DNA of 36,064 bases from a virus. The notes beneath the pieces were generated by a model. The model saw only the letters and a list, made by a program, of their open reading frames with translations, made no database searches and was not told where the DNA came from. This document shows, piece by piece, positions 23,936-31,837 of this stretch (position 1 is its first letter; the number at the start of each line of letters is the position of its first letter). The stretch is from positions 1-36,064 of the IMG/VR virus record IMGVR_UViG_3300030451_002654. One strand, 5' to 3'. The translations under genes were made by a program, and so were the position numbers.

Positions 23936-24418
23936 ATGAAAGCAGTAAATATAAATGGTAAAATAACAATACACGCATCAGTACCAAGTACACTTGTAAC
24001 CTCAACAGGTACATACTTAAACGCACCAGCTATGTCTGATGCAGAGTTAAGAAATGCAGGTTTATTTGATGTAATAATAGAGGAAGGATATGATAGCAGA
24101 ATACACGATTTAGGTGAGATATATTTTGATAGTGCTGCTACAGTATTTAGAAAAGATAAAATAAACAAAACTTGGGAACAATCATTATCCGAGTTAAAAG
24201 AAAGACAAATAAATAATTTTAAAGGTCAAATTGGTAGAAAACTTGCAGAGACTGACTGGTATATAATTAGAAATGCAGACAATGGCACTGAAGTACCAAG
24301 CGATATTACAGATGCAAGACAAGCATTAAGAGACCAATCAGACGCTGTAGAAATTGAAATCAATGCTAAAACTACAAAGAAAGCAGTTATGAGCTATGAT
24401 TTCCCAAACATTGACTAA
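23936..24418 (+). CDS. Fibre-associated protein (tail fibre assembly-like)
   Basis: A 160-residue protein lying one base after the fibre gene. It contains ETDWYIIRNADNGTEVPSDI and TDARQALRDQSDAVE. The pattern 'L..TDWY..R......P..I...R..LR' is typical of C-terminal parts of tail fibre assembly or DUF4376-like proteins. It likely helps fold or attach the next large adhesin. Confidence 0.65.
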   Translation: MKAVNINGKITIHASVPSTLVTSTGTYLNAPAMSDAELRNAGLFDVIIEEGYDSRIHDLGEIYFDSAATVFRKDKINKTWEQSLSELKERQINNFKGQIGRKLAETDWYIIRNADNGTEVPSDITDARQALRDQSDAVEIEINAKTTKKAVMSYDFPNID

Positions 24419-27400
24419 ATGAGTTTAAACGATAAATTACTACAAGGAGCTGCTGCCGCAGCAGGAGGACTTACACCAAGTGAACATTTTGGAGTAATGT
24501 TATATGAGGGAGATGGTTCATCTTCTCATTCTATTAATGGAGGTAAGTATGGTGCAGCTGCTAATTTTAATGGTTCAAGCAGTACAATAGTAATACCTAA
24601 TAGTATAGAACAACCTTTAATATTTGCAAAAGAATTTGGTGTTTCTATGTGGTTTAATTTAGCTTCTTTGCCAACAGGTAGTGATGAGGATTTTTTAATT
24701 TCATTATATCAAGAGGGTTATTTAGATATTAGAATTAAAGCAAATGGTGTAATACAAGGTAAAGTAGCGGAAGAAACAACAGGTACAGATAGAATTGTAA
24801 CATCAGCTAATAGTGTAATTTCTGCTAACACTTGGTATCACGTTGTATGGACAGGTGAAACAAATAATTTAATTTTATATGTTAATGGTTCATCAGTTGC
24901 AACAGGCAGTACTTGGAATGGAACATATTATCATTCAAACGCAGGTTGTAGAATTGGTTCAAAGAGTGGACCAAGTTATTATTTTAATGGTAAAATAGAC
25001 CAGACAAGAATATTTCAAAAATATTTATCATCATCAGAAGTTTCTACTTTATATGCAGAAACAACTTCTACAGTTACTTCATTAGACCCATTATCAGAAG
25101 ATACAACAGATACACTTCAAGTACTTGGAGATACTTCTTGTATCGCTTTGTATAAGTTTGAAAATAACGAAGATGATGAAAGTGGTAACTACAATGGAAC
25201 TGGTACAACTGTTCAATATGCAGCAGGAAGATATGGACAAGCAGCAAGTTTTAATGGAACAGATAGTGTTGTAACTGGAACTGCTCAAAATGTAGGGAGC
25301 AGCTTTAGTGTTTCAGCTTGGATATATCCTGCATCTTATGGAGAACATAATTTTTTTAATTTATGGGAAAGTTCATCAGATTTATTTCAAATTGGTTTAT
25401 CTGATTCTACTAATGAAAAACTTAAAATTGCAGCTAAAAGCAGTAATACTTGGTATGTTTATACTACAACAGCCTCGCCTATAACATCTTTAAATCAATG
25501 GTATCATATTGTTGTTAATCGATCATCAAGTGATTTAAAAATATATGTTAATGGTGCTTTTTTAGAATCTGCTAATAATTACTACAATAAAACATATAAT
25601 ACATTTAATATTGGAGCAGGTAAAAGTACATCTACTAATAGTTTTTTTGATGGTAAAATAGACCAATTAAGAGTATTTAATAAAACATTATCAGCAAGTG
25701 AAGTAACTACATTATATAATGAAAACTCGCTTGTAGCTTCTTATAGGTTCGAGGGCAATAGTAATGATGACACAAGAAATTATGATGGCACTGCAACAAA
25801 TGTTACATACGAATACGGATTAGGATTTAAGCCTGATTTAGTTTGGATTAAGCCAAGAAGTTTTGCAGATAATCACGCACTTGCAGATTCAACAAGAGGT
25901 ACAGGTAAAGTTATTGTTTCAAATACAAATTCTGCTGAAAATAATTTAGGTCTTGCTTCATTTGATACAGGCGGTTTTACTTTAGCTAATCCAAATTGGA
26001 ATAACATAAATAGTGATGGACACGATTTCGTAGCTTGGTGTTGGAAAGCAAACGGAGGAACTACAAGCAGCAATACTGATGGAAGTGTTACAAGTACAGT
26101 ACAAGCAAACACAGATGCAGGATTTTCAATAATAAAATATACAGGGACATCTGCGAGCAGTCAATCTGTAGGGCATAATTTATCATCTGCCCCAGAAATT
26201 GTTTTTATTAAAAGTCTTTCAACAACTGATGGTTGGATAGTTTGGTATCCAGGCGCAGGTACTGATAAGTGGTTAGAGTTAAATAGCAATAGTGGTTCCC
26301 AAACAGGTGCTACTTGGGGTGGGGTACCTACATCAACAGTTGTTCATTTACAAAATGGACCGTCAGCGAGGTCAAGTGGAAATGGCAATAATTATATAGC
26401 TTATGCTTTCCATTCAGTCGATTCTTTTTCAAAGATTGGCACATATACAGGTACAGGAGATGCTGATGATAGACCTATTATAGAAACAGGTTTTGAACCT
26501 GCGTTTGTAATGATAAAATCTGTTTCTACTGGAGGTTCAGACCCATATAATTGGAATATATATGATAACAAAAGAAATAAAACTAACCCAAGAAATTTAA
26601 TTCTGGAAGCTGATACAAGTGATATTGATTTAACTGCTTCTACAACTTATATAGATTTTCTTTCTAATGGTTTTCAAATTGGGGCTGCAACATCTGGCAG
26701 AAATAATGGTTCAGGTGTTACGTATGTTTATATAGCATTTGCAGCAGATCCTGATACAGAAGCACCAACAGTAGCAAAAAGTTTTGGAGTTCAAGCATAT
26801 ACTGGTATAAATGCCGCCCAATCTATTGATGGTTTAGGTTTTAGACCGAATTTAGTTTGGATAAAAGATAGAGATACGGCAGGTTGTTATCATAGATTAA
26901 TAGATGATGTAAAAGGTTTAGACCAAATTATTTTTTCAAATGCAACTAATGCTGCATCAACAAATGCAACTAATATAACATCTTTTGATTCAAATGGGTT
27001 TACTATTGGTACTGCAGACTGTGTAGGTGGTGCAAACACAAGAGATTTTATTGCTTGGGCGTGGAAAGCCAATGATAATGAGCCTACACTTTTTGGAGGA
27101 CCTGCAAAAGCAGTATATAAATTTGAGGATAATGGTAATGATGTTACTGGCAATAATAATGCTACTGCAACATCAATAACTTATGGCACAGGTAAATTTA
27201 ACAAAGGTGCAATATTTAACGGTACAACATCTAATTTTAAAACAGGAAGTAGTTTTACAGGTACGAATGGTGGTTCTTTTAGTTTGAGTTGTTGGGTAAA
27301 GATTGATAATATAACTGGAGTTGAAAATATATTATTAGGTAGATTTAGTTATACAACATCAGACAAGCAGTTCATATTAAGAGTGAATAATGGTGGTACT

Positions 27401-28399
27401 ATTACATTAAATGTATATAATTCAAGTGGTACTGGTGAAAGTATTACAACAACTGATACTTTATCTATTGATACTTGGTATCATATTGTAGCAGTTGTAG
27501 ATGGTACAAAAAAATCATTATATATAGATGGACAATTATCGAAATCAGAAACAGGTTCAATAAGTTCTAATTCATCAGCAACTGGATTTTTAGAAATAGG
27601 TGGTTCAGGACATTTACCTGCAAGTGATTCAGGAAGATTAGATGGTATGATGGACCAAGTAAGAATTTATAACGGTGCGGTATCTGATATAGGTGTTGCA
27701 GCATTGTATGCAGAAACTGTAAATGATAATGATGATTTAACTTTAGGTGGTCCGCCTGAAACTATAATTAGTGCAAATGCTAATGCAGGATTTAGTATTG
27801 TTAAATATACTGGGACTGGTGGAAATACATCTGTTCCTCACGGACTTTCAGCTACACCAGAGCTTATATTAATTAAAAATTTAGATAGTGCAACAAACTG
27901 GAATGGATGGACACCAGTATCAGGAACATCTAATTATATTTCTTTAAATTTAACTGCAGAATTAAAAACAACTACAGGCACATCAGGATTTAGTAATGGA
28001 GCTCCAACATCAACAGTAGTTAATTTAGATGGTAGTGTTTGGAGTAATGAATCAGGAAGTGAACATATAATGTATTGTTGGCATTCAGTATCTGGGTATA
28101 GCAAGATTGGAAGTTATAGTGGAGATGGTACGACAACTAAAACTATAACAACAGGATTCCAACCTGACTTTGTATTAATTAAAATAACAGACCAAGCTGA
28201 TAATTGGGTAATATTAGACAGTGTTCGTGGTGGTAGTAAAAACATAAAACCTAACAGTAGTGTAGTAGAAGCTACTGAATCAGGAACAAATGTAGAATTT
28301 ATATCTACAGGATTTAAGCTAATTGGTAGTGGTCCTGGTTTAGGTCAAACTAATGGAAATGGTAATTCGTATATATACGCAGCATTTAAAATAAATTAA
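24419..28399 (+). CDS. Large LamG-type adhesin / receptor-binding protein
   Basis: A 1,326-residue protein built of lectin-like domains. LamG (concanavalin-like) units lie at about residues 40-215, 240-436 and 896-1100; each has NTWYHVV or QWYHIVV, then LYVNG or IYVNG and KIDQxRxF or MDQVRIY. Between and after them are other marine-phage-type modules starting GLGFKPDLVWIK (about 467), GLGFRPNLVWIK and GFEPAFVMIK, ending VAWCWKA or IAWAWKA. The N-terminus (SLNDKLLQGAAAAAGGLTPS) likely attaches it to the tail. Probably it binds host surface glycans. No hydrolase site is seen. Confidence 0.8.
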   Translation: MSLNDKLLQGAAAAAGGLTPSEHFGVMLYEGDGSSSHSINGGKYGAAANFNGSSSTIVIPNSIEQPLIFAKEFGVSMWFNLASLPTGSDEDFLISLYQEGYLDIRIKANGVIQGKVAEETTGTDRIVTSANSVISANTWYHVVWTGETNNLILYVNGSSVATGSTWNGTYYHSNAGCRIGSKSGPSYYFNGKIDQTRIFQKYLSSSEVSTLYAETTSTVTSLDPLSEDTTDTLQVLGDTSCIALYKFENNEDDESGNYNGTGTTVQYAAGRYGQAASFNGTDSVVTGTAQNVGSSFSVSAWIYPASYGEHNFFNLWESSSDLFQIGLSDSTNEKLKIAAKSSNTWYVYTTTASPITSLNQWYHIVVNRSSSDLKIYVNGAFLESANNYYNKTYNTFNIGAGKSTSTNSFFDGKIDQLRVFNKTLSASEVTTLYNENSLVASYRFEGNSNDDTRNYDGTATNVTYEYGLGFKPDLVWIKPRSFADNHALADSTRGTGKVIVSNTNSAENNLGLASFDTGGFTLANPNWNNINSDGHDFVAWCWKANGGTTSSNTDGSVTSTVQANTDAGFSIIKYTGTSASSQSVGHNLSSAPEIVFIKSLSTTDGWIVWYPGAGTDKWLELNSNSGSQTGATWGGVPTSTVVHLQNGPSARSSGNGNNYIAYAFHSVDSFSKIGTYTGTGDADDRPIIETGFEPAFVMIKSVSTGGSDPYNWNIYDNKRNKTNPRNLILEADTSDIDLTASTTYIDFLSNGFQIGAATSGRNNGSGVTYVYIAFAADPDTEAPTVAKSFGVQAYTGINAAQSIDGLGFRPNLVWIKDRDTAGCYHRLIDDVKGLDQIIFSNATNAASTNATNITSFDSNGFTIGTADCVGGANTRDFIAWAWKANDNEPTLFGGPAKAVYKFEDNGNDVTGNNNATATSITYGTGKFNKGAIFNGTTSNFKTGSSFTGTNGGSFSLSCWVKIDNITGVENILLGRFSYTTSDKQFILRVNNGGTITLNVYNSSGTGESITTTDTLSIDTWYHIVAVVDGTKKSLYIDGQLSKSETGSISSNSSATGFLEIGGSGHLPASDSGRLDGMMDQVRIYNGAVSDIGVAALYAETVNDNDDLTLGGPPETIISANANAGFSIVKYTGTGGNTSVPHGLSATPELILIKNLDSATNWNGWTPVSGTSNYISLNLTAELKTTTGTSGFSNGAPTSTVVNLDGSVWSNESGSEHIMYCWHSVSGYSKIGSYSGDGTTTKTITTGFQPDFVLIKITDQADNWVILDSVRGGSKNIKPNSSVVEATESGTNVEFISTGFKLIGSGPGLGQTNGNGNSYIYAAFKIN

Positions 28400-28401
28400 T
28401 T

Positions 28402-28692
28402 ATGGCAGATTTAGATATAGAAGATATTAAAAAGAAGAAAGTAAATATTTCAATAGAAAACTTAATAATGTTAGGTGCAGGTATATTTTCGCTTGTAGGT
28501 ATGTGGTATGCATTACAGGGAGAAATTGAAGAAGCTAAATTGTTGCCTGAACCAGAAGTGTCAAGAACAGAATACGATCTAAAAGATCAGCTTGTCAGAG
28601 AAACTATTATTTCTACTCAAAAGAAAGTAGAGGAAATAGATGAAACAGTTAAGAAGATTGATGATAAACTTTTTGAAATAATTAAAAAATGA
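28402..28692 (+). CDS. Membrane protein with coiled coil
   Basis: A 96-residue protein with one transmembrane segment (NLIMLGAGIFSLVGMWYAL, residues 20-38) and a charged coiled-coil C-terminus (KKVEEIDETVKKIDDKLFEI). It begins the lysis cassette and could be a spanin-like or holin-associated protein. No lipobox is seen. It ends in ATGA overlap with the next gene. Confidence 0.6.
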   Translation: MADLDIEDIKKKKVNISIENLIMLGAGIFSLVGMWYALQGEIEEAKLLPEPEVSRTEYDLKDQLVRETIISTQKKVEEIDETVKKIDDKLFEIIKK

Positions 28693-29000
28693 GATTTATA
28701 GTATTAGCATTATTAATTAGTTGTTTTAGTTATGGTCAAGATATAACTACAGTTCATTTTAATTATAAATGGAATGAAAATAATACTTTTAGAGGATTGG
28801 ATCGTTTAAGAAACACAAAGGTACAATATGCTTTTGTAGAAGATCAAAGCGATAATATTAAAAGGTCAATTAAAAGTGTTCCGACAATCGTAATATATCG
28901 TGATTCAAAGCCAGTAGCTAAATTTGAAGCAGGATTAACAATGCAAATAAAAGTAAGGTTAGACAGCATACAGGCTATTATAAATAAATATAAAAAATAA
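28689..29000 (+). CDS. Exported thioredoxin-fold-like protein without CxxC
   Basis: A 103-residue protein with a signal peptide (MRFIVLALLISCFSYGQ, cut likely after Gly or Ala-like position near 16). The mature part has VQYAFVEDQSDNIKRSIKSV followed by PTIVIYRDSKPVAKF, the beta-strand and cis-Pro area of thioredoxin folds. No CxxC redox pair is present, so it is not an oxidoreductase. It sits in the lysis cassette and would act in the periplasm. The role is unknown. Confidence 0.65.
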   Translation: MRFIVLALLISCFSYGQDITTVHFNYKWNENNTFRGLDRLRNTKVQYAFVEDQSDNIKRSIKSVPTIVIYRDSKPVAKFEAGLTMQIKVRLDSIQAIINKYKK

Positions 29001-29146
29001 TGCAAGGATTTGAGCCGACACTATTAGGAGTAGCAGTTTATATAATAACAATAGCAGAAATAAACGCAGTACTACAAGGACTTCTAATAATAGCAACGCT
29101 CGTTTATACAATAATAAAAATATATCAACTATTAAAAAACAATTAA
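29000..29146 (+). CDS. Small holin-like membrane protein
   Basis: A 48-residue protein with two hydrophobic segments (LLGVAVYIITIAEINAVL and LLIIATLVYTIIKIYQLL, about 8-25 and 28-45) and a short basic end. It starts in TAATG overlap with the previous stop. Size and location among lysis genes fit a small holin. This is inference from topology and position. Confidence 0.6.
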   Translation: MQGFEPTLLGVAVYIITIAEINAVLQGLLIIATLVYTIIKIYQLLKNN

Positions 29147-29149
29147 ATT

Positions 29150-29248
29150 ATGGTAAGAATATTAAGATGGTTGGCAGATAAACTCGAAAACTTTAACAAC
29201 AAAGTAGCAACTGCTTGGAACAAGTGGTTAAGTAAAATTAAAATGTAA
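29150..29248 (+). CDS. Short cationic amphipathic peptide
   Basis: A 32-residue peptide, MVRILRWLADKL followed by ENFNNKVATAWNKWLSKIKM. It has Trp, Lys and Arg spaced to make an amphipathic helix and little else. It lies between the holin-like gene and the M15 peptidase. It could insert into membranes or regulate the holin. Support is its spacing (3 bases after the previous stop). Confidence 0.5.
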   Translation: MVRILRWLADKLENFNNKVATAWNKWLSKIKM

Positions 29249-29252
29249 TTAG

Positions 29253-29714
29253 ATGAATAATATAAGTACACATATAACTTATAGAGAAGCCATCAAATCG
29301 AATACAGCATTACGTTTAAACATAGAAAATACTCCTGCAGAATACGAAATTAGCAATATGAGAACTTTAGCTAATGAAGTATTTGAACCATTAAGAGAAT
29401 GGGTAGGTGGTCCAATTAAGATTAATAGTATGTTTAGATGTCCTGAATTAAATACTGCTATAGGTGGCAGCTCTAACTCTCAACATTGTCAAGGTAGAGC
29501 TATGGACATAGATGATGTTTATGGTCATAAAACTAACGCAGAAATGTTTCAATATATAAGAGATAACTTAGAGTATGATCAAATGATATGGGAATTTGGT
29601 GATGACGATAATCCTGATTGGGTTCACGTTAGTTATAAAAACGAGAGAGATAACAGAAAGAAATGTTTAAGAGCATTTAAAAGAGATGGTAAAACACATT
29701 ATATGCAGATATGA
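29253..29714 (+). CDS. M15-family peptidase, probable endolysin
   Basis: A 153-residue zinc peptidase of the M15 (D-Ala-D-Ala carboxypeptidase/endolysin) type. The motif SQHCQGRAMDID puts zinc ligands at His78 and Asp85, and WVHVSY gives His125. INSMFRCPELNTAIGG is the usual preceding segment. It would cut peptidoglycan peptides to release phage. No signal peptide is seen, so it would need a holin. Length matches single-domain phage M15 enzymes. It overlaps the next gene by 4 bases. Confidence 0.85.
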   Translation: MNNISTHITYREAIKSNTALRLNIENTPAEYEISNMRTLANEVFEPLREWVGGPIKINSMFRCPELNTAIGGSSNSQHCQGRAMDIDDVYGHKTNAEMFQYIRDNLEYDQMIWEFGDDDNPDWVHVSYKNERDNRKKCLRAFKRDGKTHYMQI

Positions 29715-30160
29715 GTAAGAAGAAATTAAAAGATACTAAAGTAGGTAAGTTTTTATCTGGAGCTGGATCAAGTATAATAGACTCATTAGGTGATGTACTT
29801 CCTGATAAAGGAGTATTTGGTATAGTAAAAAATTTAATAGATAAAGACCCAGTACTTCCACCAGAAGATAAAGAAAAAGCTTTAGCATTGTTAAATCAAG
29901 ATACTGTAGAAATGCAAGAGGTATCTAAACGTTGGGCAAGTGATATGCAAAGTGATTCTTGGCTGTCTAAAAATACAAGACCACTTGCTTTAATATTTTT
30001 AACTGTATCAATGATGCTTCTTATATTTATAGACTCAACAGGTTTAGACTTTAGTGTAGATGGAGGTTGGGTTGATCTACTGAAATCTTTATTAATTACT
30101 GTATATGTAGCATACTTTGGCTCAAGAGGAGCAGAGAAATTTAAATCAATAAGTAAATAA
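29711..30160 (+). CDS. Holin-like membrane protein (GTA-holin type)
   Basis: A 149-residue protein. The segment RWASDMQSDSWLSKNTRPLA before a hydrophobic helix (LALIFLTVSMMLLIFID, about 91-107) and a second one (LLKSLLITVYVAYFGSRG, about 123-140) is typical of the 3TM gene-transfer-agent-holin-type family found in many phages. It probably makes the membrane lesion or regulates lysis timing together with the smaller holin-like gene. Its start overlaps the peptidase stop (ATGA). Confidence 0.7.
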   Translation: MSKKKLKDTKVGKFLSGAGSSIIDSLGDVLPDKGVFGIVKNLIDKDPVLPPEDKEKALALLNQDTVEMQEVSKRWASDMQSDSWLSKNTRPLALIFLTVSMMLLIFIDSTGLDFSVDGGWVDLLKSLLITVYVAYFGSRGAEKFKSISK

Positions 30161-30162
30161 TT

Positions 30163-30195
30163 ATGTGTAACTGTGATATTTGTATTTGTAGATAA
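30163..30195 (+). CDS. 10-residue Cys-repeat peptide
   Basis: A very short frame MCNCDICICR with four cysteines. It starts two bases after the previous stop and its stop overlaps the next ATG (TAATG), which supports translation. It could bind metal or be only a leader. It is too short to be sure. Confidence 0.3.
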   Translation: MCNCDICICR

Positions 30196-30326
30196 TGCCA
30201 AGAAAAGCAATATCTACTTATGTATTTAAACCTAAAAAGAAAAGACCTGGTGTACATTCTAAGAATGCTTCACGAGGACAAAGTGGTTATAAGAAAAAGT
30301 ATAGAGGACAGGGTAAAAGAAAATAA
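30195..30326 (+). CDS. Small very basic protein
   Basis: A 43-residue, Lys/Arg-rich protein (VFKPKKKRPGVHSKNASRGQ, then YKKKYRGQGKRK). Short basic proteins of the form KKRPGVHSK...YRGQG recur in marine phage genomes. It may bind nucleic acid. The function is unknown. Confidence 0.6.
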   Translation: MPRKAISTYVFKPKKKRPGVHSKNASRGQSGYKKKYRGQGKRK

Positions 30327-30346
30327 CTAAAAGAAAAGAAAGAAAA

Positions 30347-30394
30347 ATGCTAAAAAGAAAGAAAAGAAAAAGTCCCTATAGAAAAAGAAAATAA
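30347..30394 (+). CDS. Possible 15-residue basic peptide
   Basis: A frame MLKRKKRKSPYRKRK follows the basic protein gene. It has the same character but is too short to separate from chance, since this AG-rich stretch would read as Lys/Arg in several frames. Confidence 0.25.
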   Translation: MLKRKKRKSPYRKRK

Positions 30395-30463
30395 ATAACC
30401 TATCTGATCCAACAATATTCCTATTGAAGTTTAGTAATTTTTAGCGTAGATTTACAGCTACGT

Positions 30464-30494
30464 TTTGCAAAAGTAAAAATATTTTATAATTTTA
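30464..30494 (+). promoter_or_regulatory. Promoter for the lone M15-like gene
   Basis: TTTG at 30464-30467 and TAATTTTA at 30487-30494 match the -33 and -7 elements with 19 bases between them. The GTG start at 30499 comes only 4 bases later, so the mRNA may be leaderless. Confidence 0.65.
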
Positions 30495-30498
30495 CAAC

Positions 30499-30858
30499 GT
30501 GGAGTTAAGATATTTTACATTTGATGAGTTTGATTCTCCTGATTATCCAGGTAGTGGATATAAATATATGGACAGAGAATTTGTAGATTGCTTAGATGAA
30601 GCGAGAGATATTGCAGGAATACAGTTTGAAATTCTATCAGGATATAGAACACCAAAGGTTAATAATGAATTAAACGGAGGTACAGCAAGTTCACACTTAA
30701 TTGGCAGAGCTGCAATCATTAAATGTTCCCACACAGGCAAAAGGTTAAAGATCATAGAAGCTTTATCTATGGTTGGCTTTCAACGTTTCGGTATTTCAAA
30801 TACAGAAATATATGTTGATAATGATACACAGAAACCTAATGCTATCTGGCTCTACTAA
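30499..30858 (+). CDS. M15-like protein lacking two zinc ligands
   Basis: A 119-residue protein of the M15_3-like fold. It shows YFTFDEFDSPDYPG at the start, FEILSGYRTPKVN, then SSHLIGRAAIIKC. In active relatives this is SxHxxGxAxD; here the zinc Asp is Ile73 and the C-terminal zinc His (usually IHVD) is Tyr105 (EIYVD). His66 remains. It is therefore probably inactive as a peptidase. The GTG start matches the family N-terminus and the next Met is at residue 24. It has its own promoter and terminator, apart from the lysis genes. It may bind cell-wall peptide, or regulate or exclude superinfection. Confidence 0.75.
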   Translation: MELRYFTFDEFDSPDYPGSGYKYMDREFVDCLDEARDIAGIQFEILSGYRTPKVNNELNGGTASSHLIGRAAIIKCSHTGKRLKIIEALSMVGFQRFGISNTEIYVDNDTQKPNAIWLY

Positions 30859-30890
30859 GTTTTTCGTATAAATTGTTTTTTTGTTTTTCT

Positions 30891-30920
30891 AAAAGGAGGT
30901 TTTAATTAATCTCCTTTTTT
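30891..30920 (+). terminator. Intrinsic terminator after M15-like gene
   Basis: AAAAGGAG (30891-30898) pairs with CTCCTTTT (30911-30918), followed by more T. It makes the preceding gene a single-gene unit. Confidence 0.75.
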
Positions 30921-30932
30921 TATTAATATTTA

Positions 30933-30962
30933 TTGTTTATTAATTTAATTGTGTTAACTTTA
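30933..30962 (+). promoter_or_regulatory. Promoter for recombination block
   Basis: TTG at 30933-30935 and TAACTTTA at 30955-30962 are spaced by 19 bases, close to the Bacteroidetes consensus. The first gene, Erf, starts at 30980. Confidence 0.65.
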
Positions 30963-30979
30963 ACATAAATTAAACAATT

Positions 30980-31534
30980 ATGAATTTAACAGATAAACTT
31001 TTAATTATACAATCGGAGTTAAAGGCTCCTAAAAATCAAAGGAATAACTTTGGTAATTATAACTATAGAAGTGCAGAAGATATTCTGGAAGCTGTAAAGC
31101 CACTTGCTAAGAAACATAAAGTCGTATTTAAGATAAGCGACAAGTTAAAAGAAATAGCTGGAAGACCTTATATAGAATCTACAGCTAAAATGATTGACTG
31201 TACTGATCCGAGTTTAGAAATACAATCAACAGCACAAGCAATCATAGACTTCAACGCAAAAGGTATGCAAGATCCACAAAGAACAGGAGCTGCATCTTCT
31301 TATGCTAAAAAGTATGCTATCGGTAATTTATTATTAATAGATGATACTAAAGATGCTGATGCAACAAATACTCACGGTAATACCGTAGATAATAGTAAAC
31401 CACTTTTAGAAAATAACTCTAAGGCTTTTGTTAAAGCTGCAAAGTTTGTAAAAGATGGTGGGAAGATAGAAGATATTCAAAAGAAATATCGTGTAACTAA
31501 ACAAGTAGAAAAAGCTTTATTAGAAATAGAATAA
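30980..31534 (+). CDS. erf: Erf-family single-strand annealing protein
   Basis: A 184-residue ERF-superfamily recombinase that anneals complementary single strands during phage recombination and concatemer formation. The hallmark RNNFGNYNYRSAEDILEAV is at residues 21-39, and TGAASSYAKKYAIGNLL, followed by DD.KDAD, at 102-127. The C-terminal 50 residues are variable and likely bind partners. It heads the operon and is followed two bases later by an SSB-like gene; a PD-(D/E)XK nuclease lies 3.3 kb further on. Confidence 0.93.
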   Translation: MNLTDKLLIIQSELKAPKNQRNNFGNYNYRSAEDILEAVKPLAKKHKVVFKISDKLKEIAGRPYIESTAKMIDCTDPSLEIQSTAQAIIDFNAKGMQDPQRTGAASSYAKKYAIGNLLLIDDTKDADATNTHGNTVDNSKPLLENNSKAFVKAAKFVKDGGKIEDIQKKYRVTKQVEKALLEIE

Positions 31535-31536
31535 TT

Positions 31537-31800
31537 ATGGCAACAATAGGTACAATAGGATTAAAAGATGCAAAGGGTAAGTACAAAAACTTTACTATAA
31601 GCATCAATGACGAAACCAATCAGTATGGTCAGAACATAGCAATATGGGAAGAGCAAACTAAAGAAGAGAGAATGGCTAAGAAGCCAAGAGTGTATGTAGG
31701 AAACGGTAGAGTTGTATGGACTAATGGACAGGTCAGTGTAGCTGAAAGACAAGCAGAGCAAGTTGGCTCTGCAGACGACACAGCAGACTTACCTTTCTAA
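31537..31800 (+). CDS. Small SSB-like protein with acidic tip
   Basis: An 87-residue protein. The N-terminal part alternates strands (GTIGLKDAKGKYKNFTISIN) as in OB-type or similar folds. The C-terminal tip DDTADLPF (residues 80-87) closely resembles the acidic tip of bacterial SSB (DDDIPF) that recruits DNA repair and replication partners. With Erf just upstream, a single-strand-binding role is likely. It is short for an OB-fold SSB, so this could be a tip-bearing mimic instead. Confidence 0.65.
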   Translation: MATIGTIGLKDAKGKYKNFTISINDETNQYGQNIAIWEEQTKEERMAKKPRVYVGNGRVVWTNGQVSVAERQAEQVGSADDTADLPF

Positions 31801-31807
31801 AGGTTAC

Positions 31808-31830
31808 AGGGAGCTTCGGCTCCCTTTTTT
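31808..31830 (+). terminator. Intrinsic terminator with TTCG loop
   Basis: AGGGAGC (31808-31814) and GCTCCCT (31819-31825) enclose the extra-stable TTCG tetraloop, with six T after. It lies between the SSB-like gene and the ATPase start at 31838, so it would lower expression of the downstream genes. Confidence 0.85.
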
Positions 31831-31837
31831 ATTTAAT

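Noticed and set aside
25873-27153. Minus-strand frames opposite the adhesin gene
   Set aside because: Low-complexity hydrophobic products opposite a clear plus-strand gene; no start signals or motifs.
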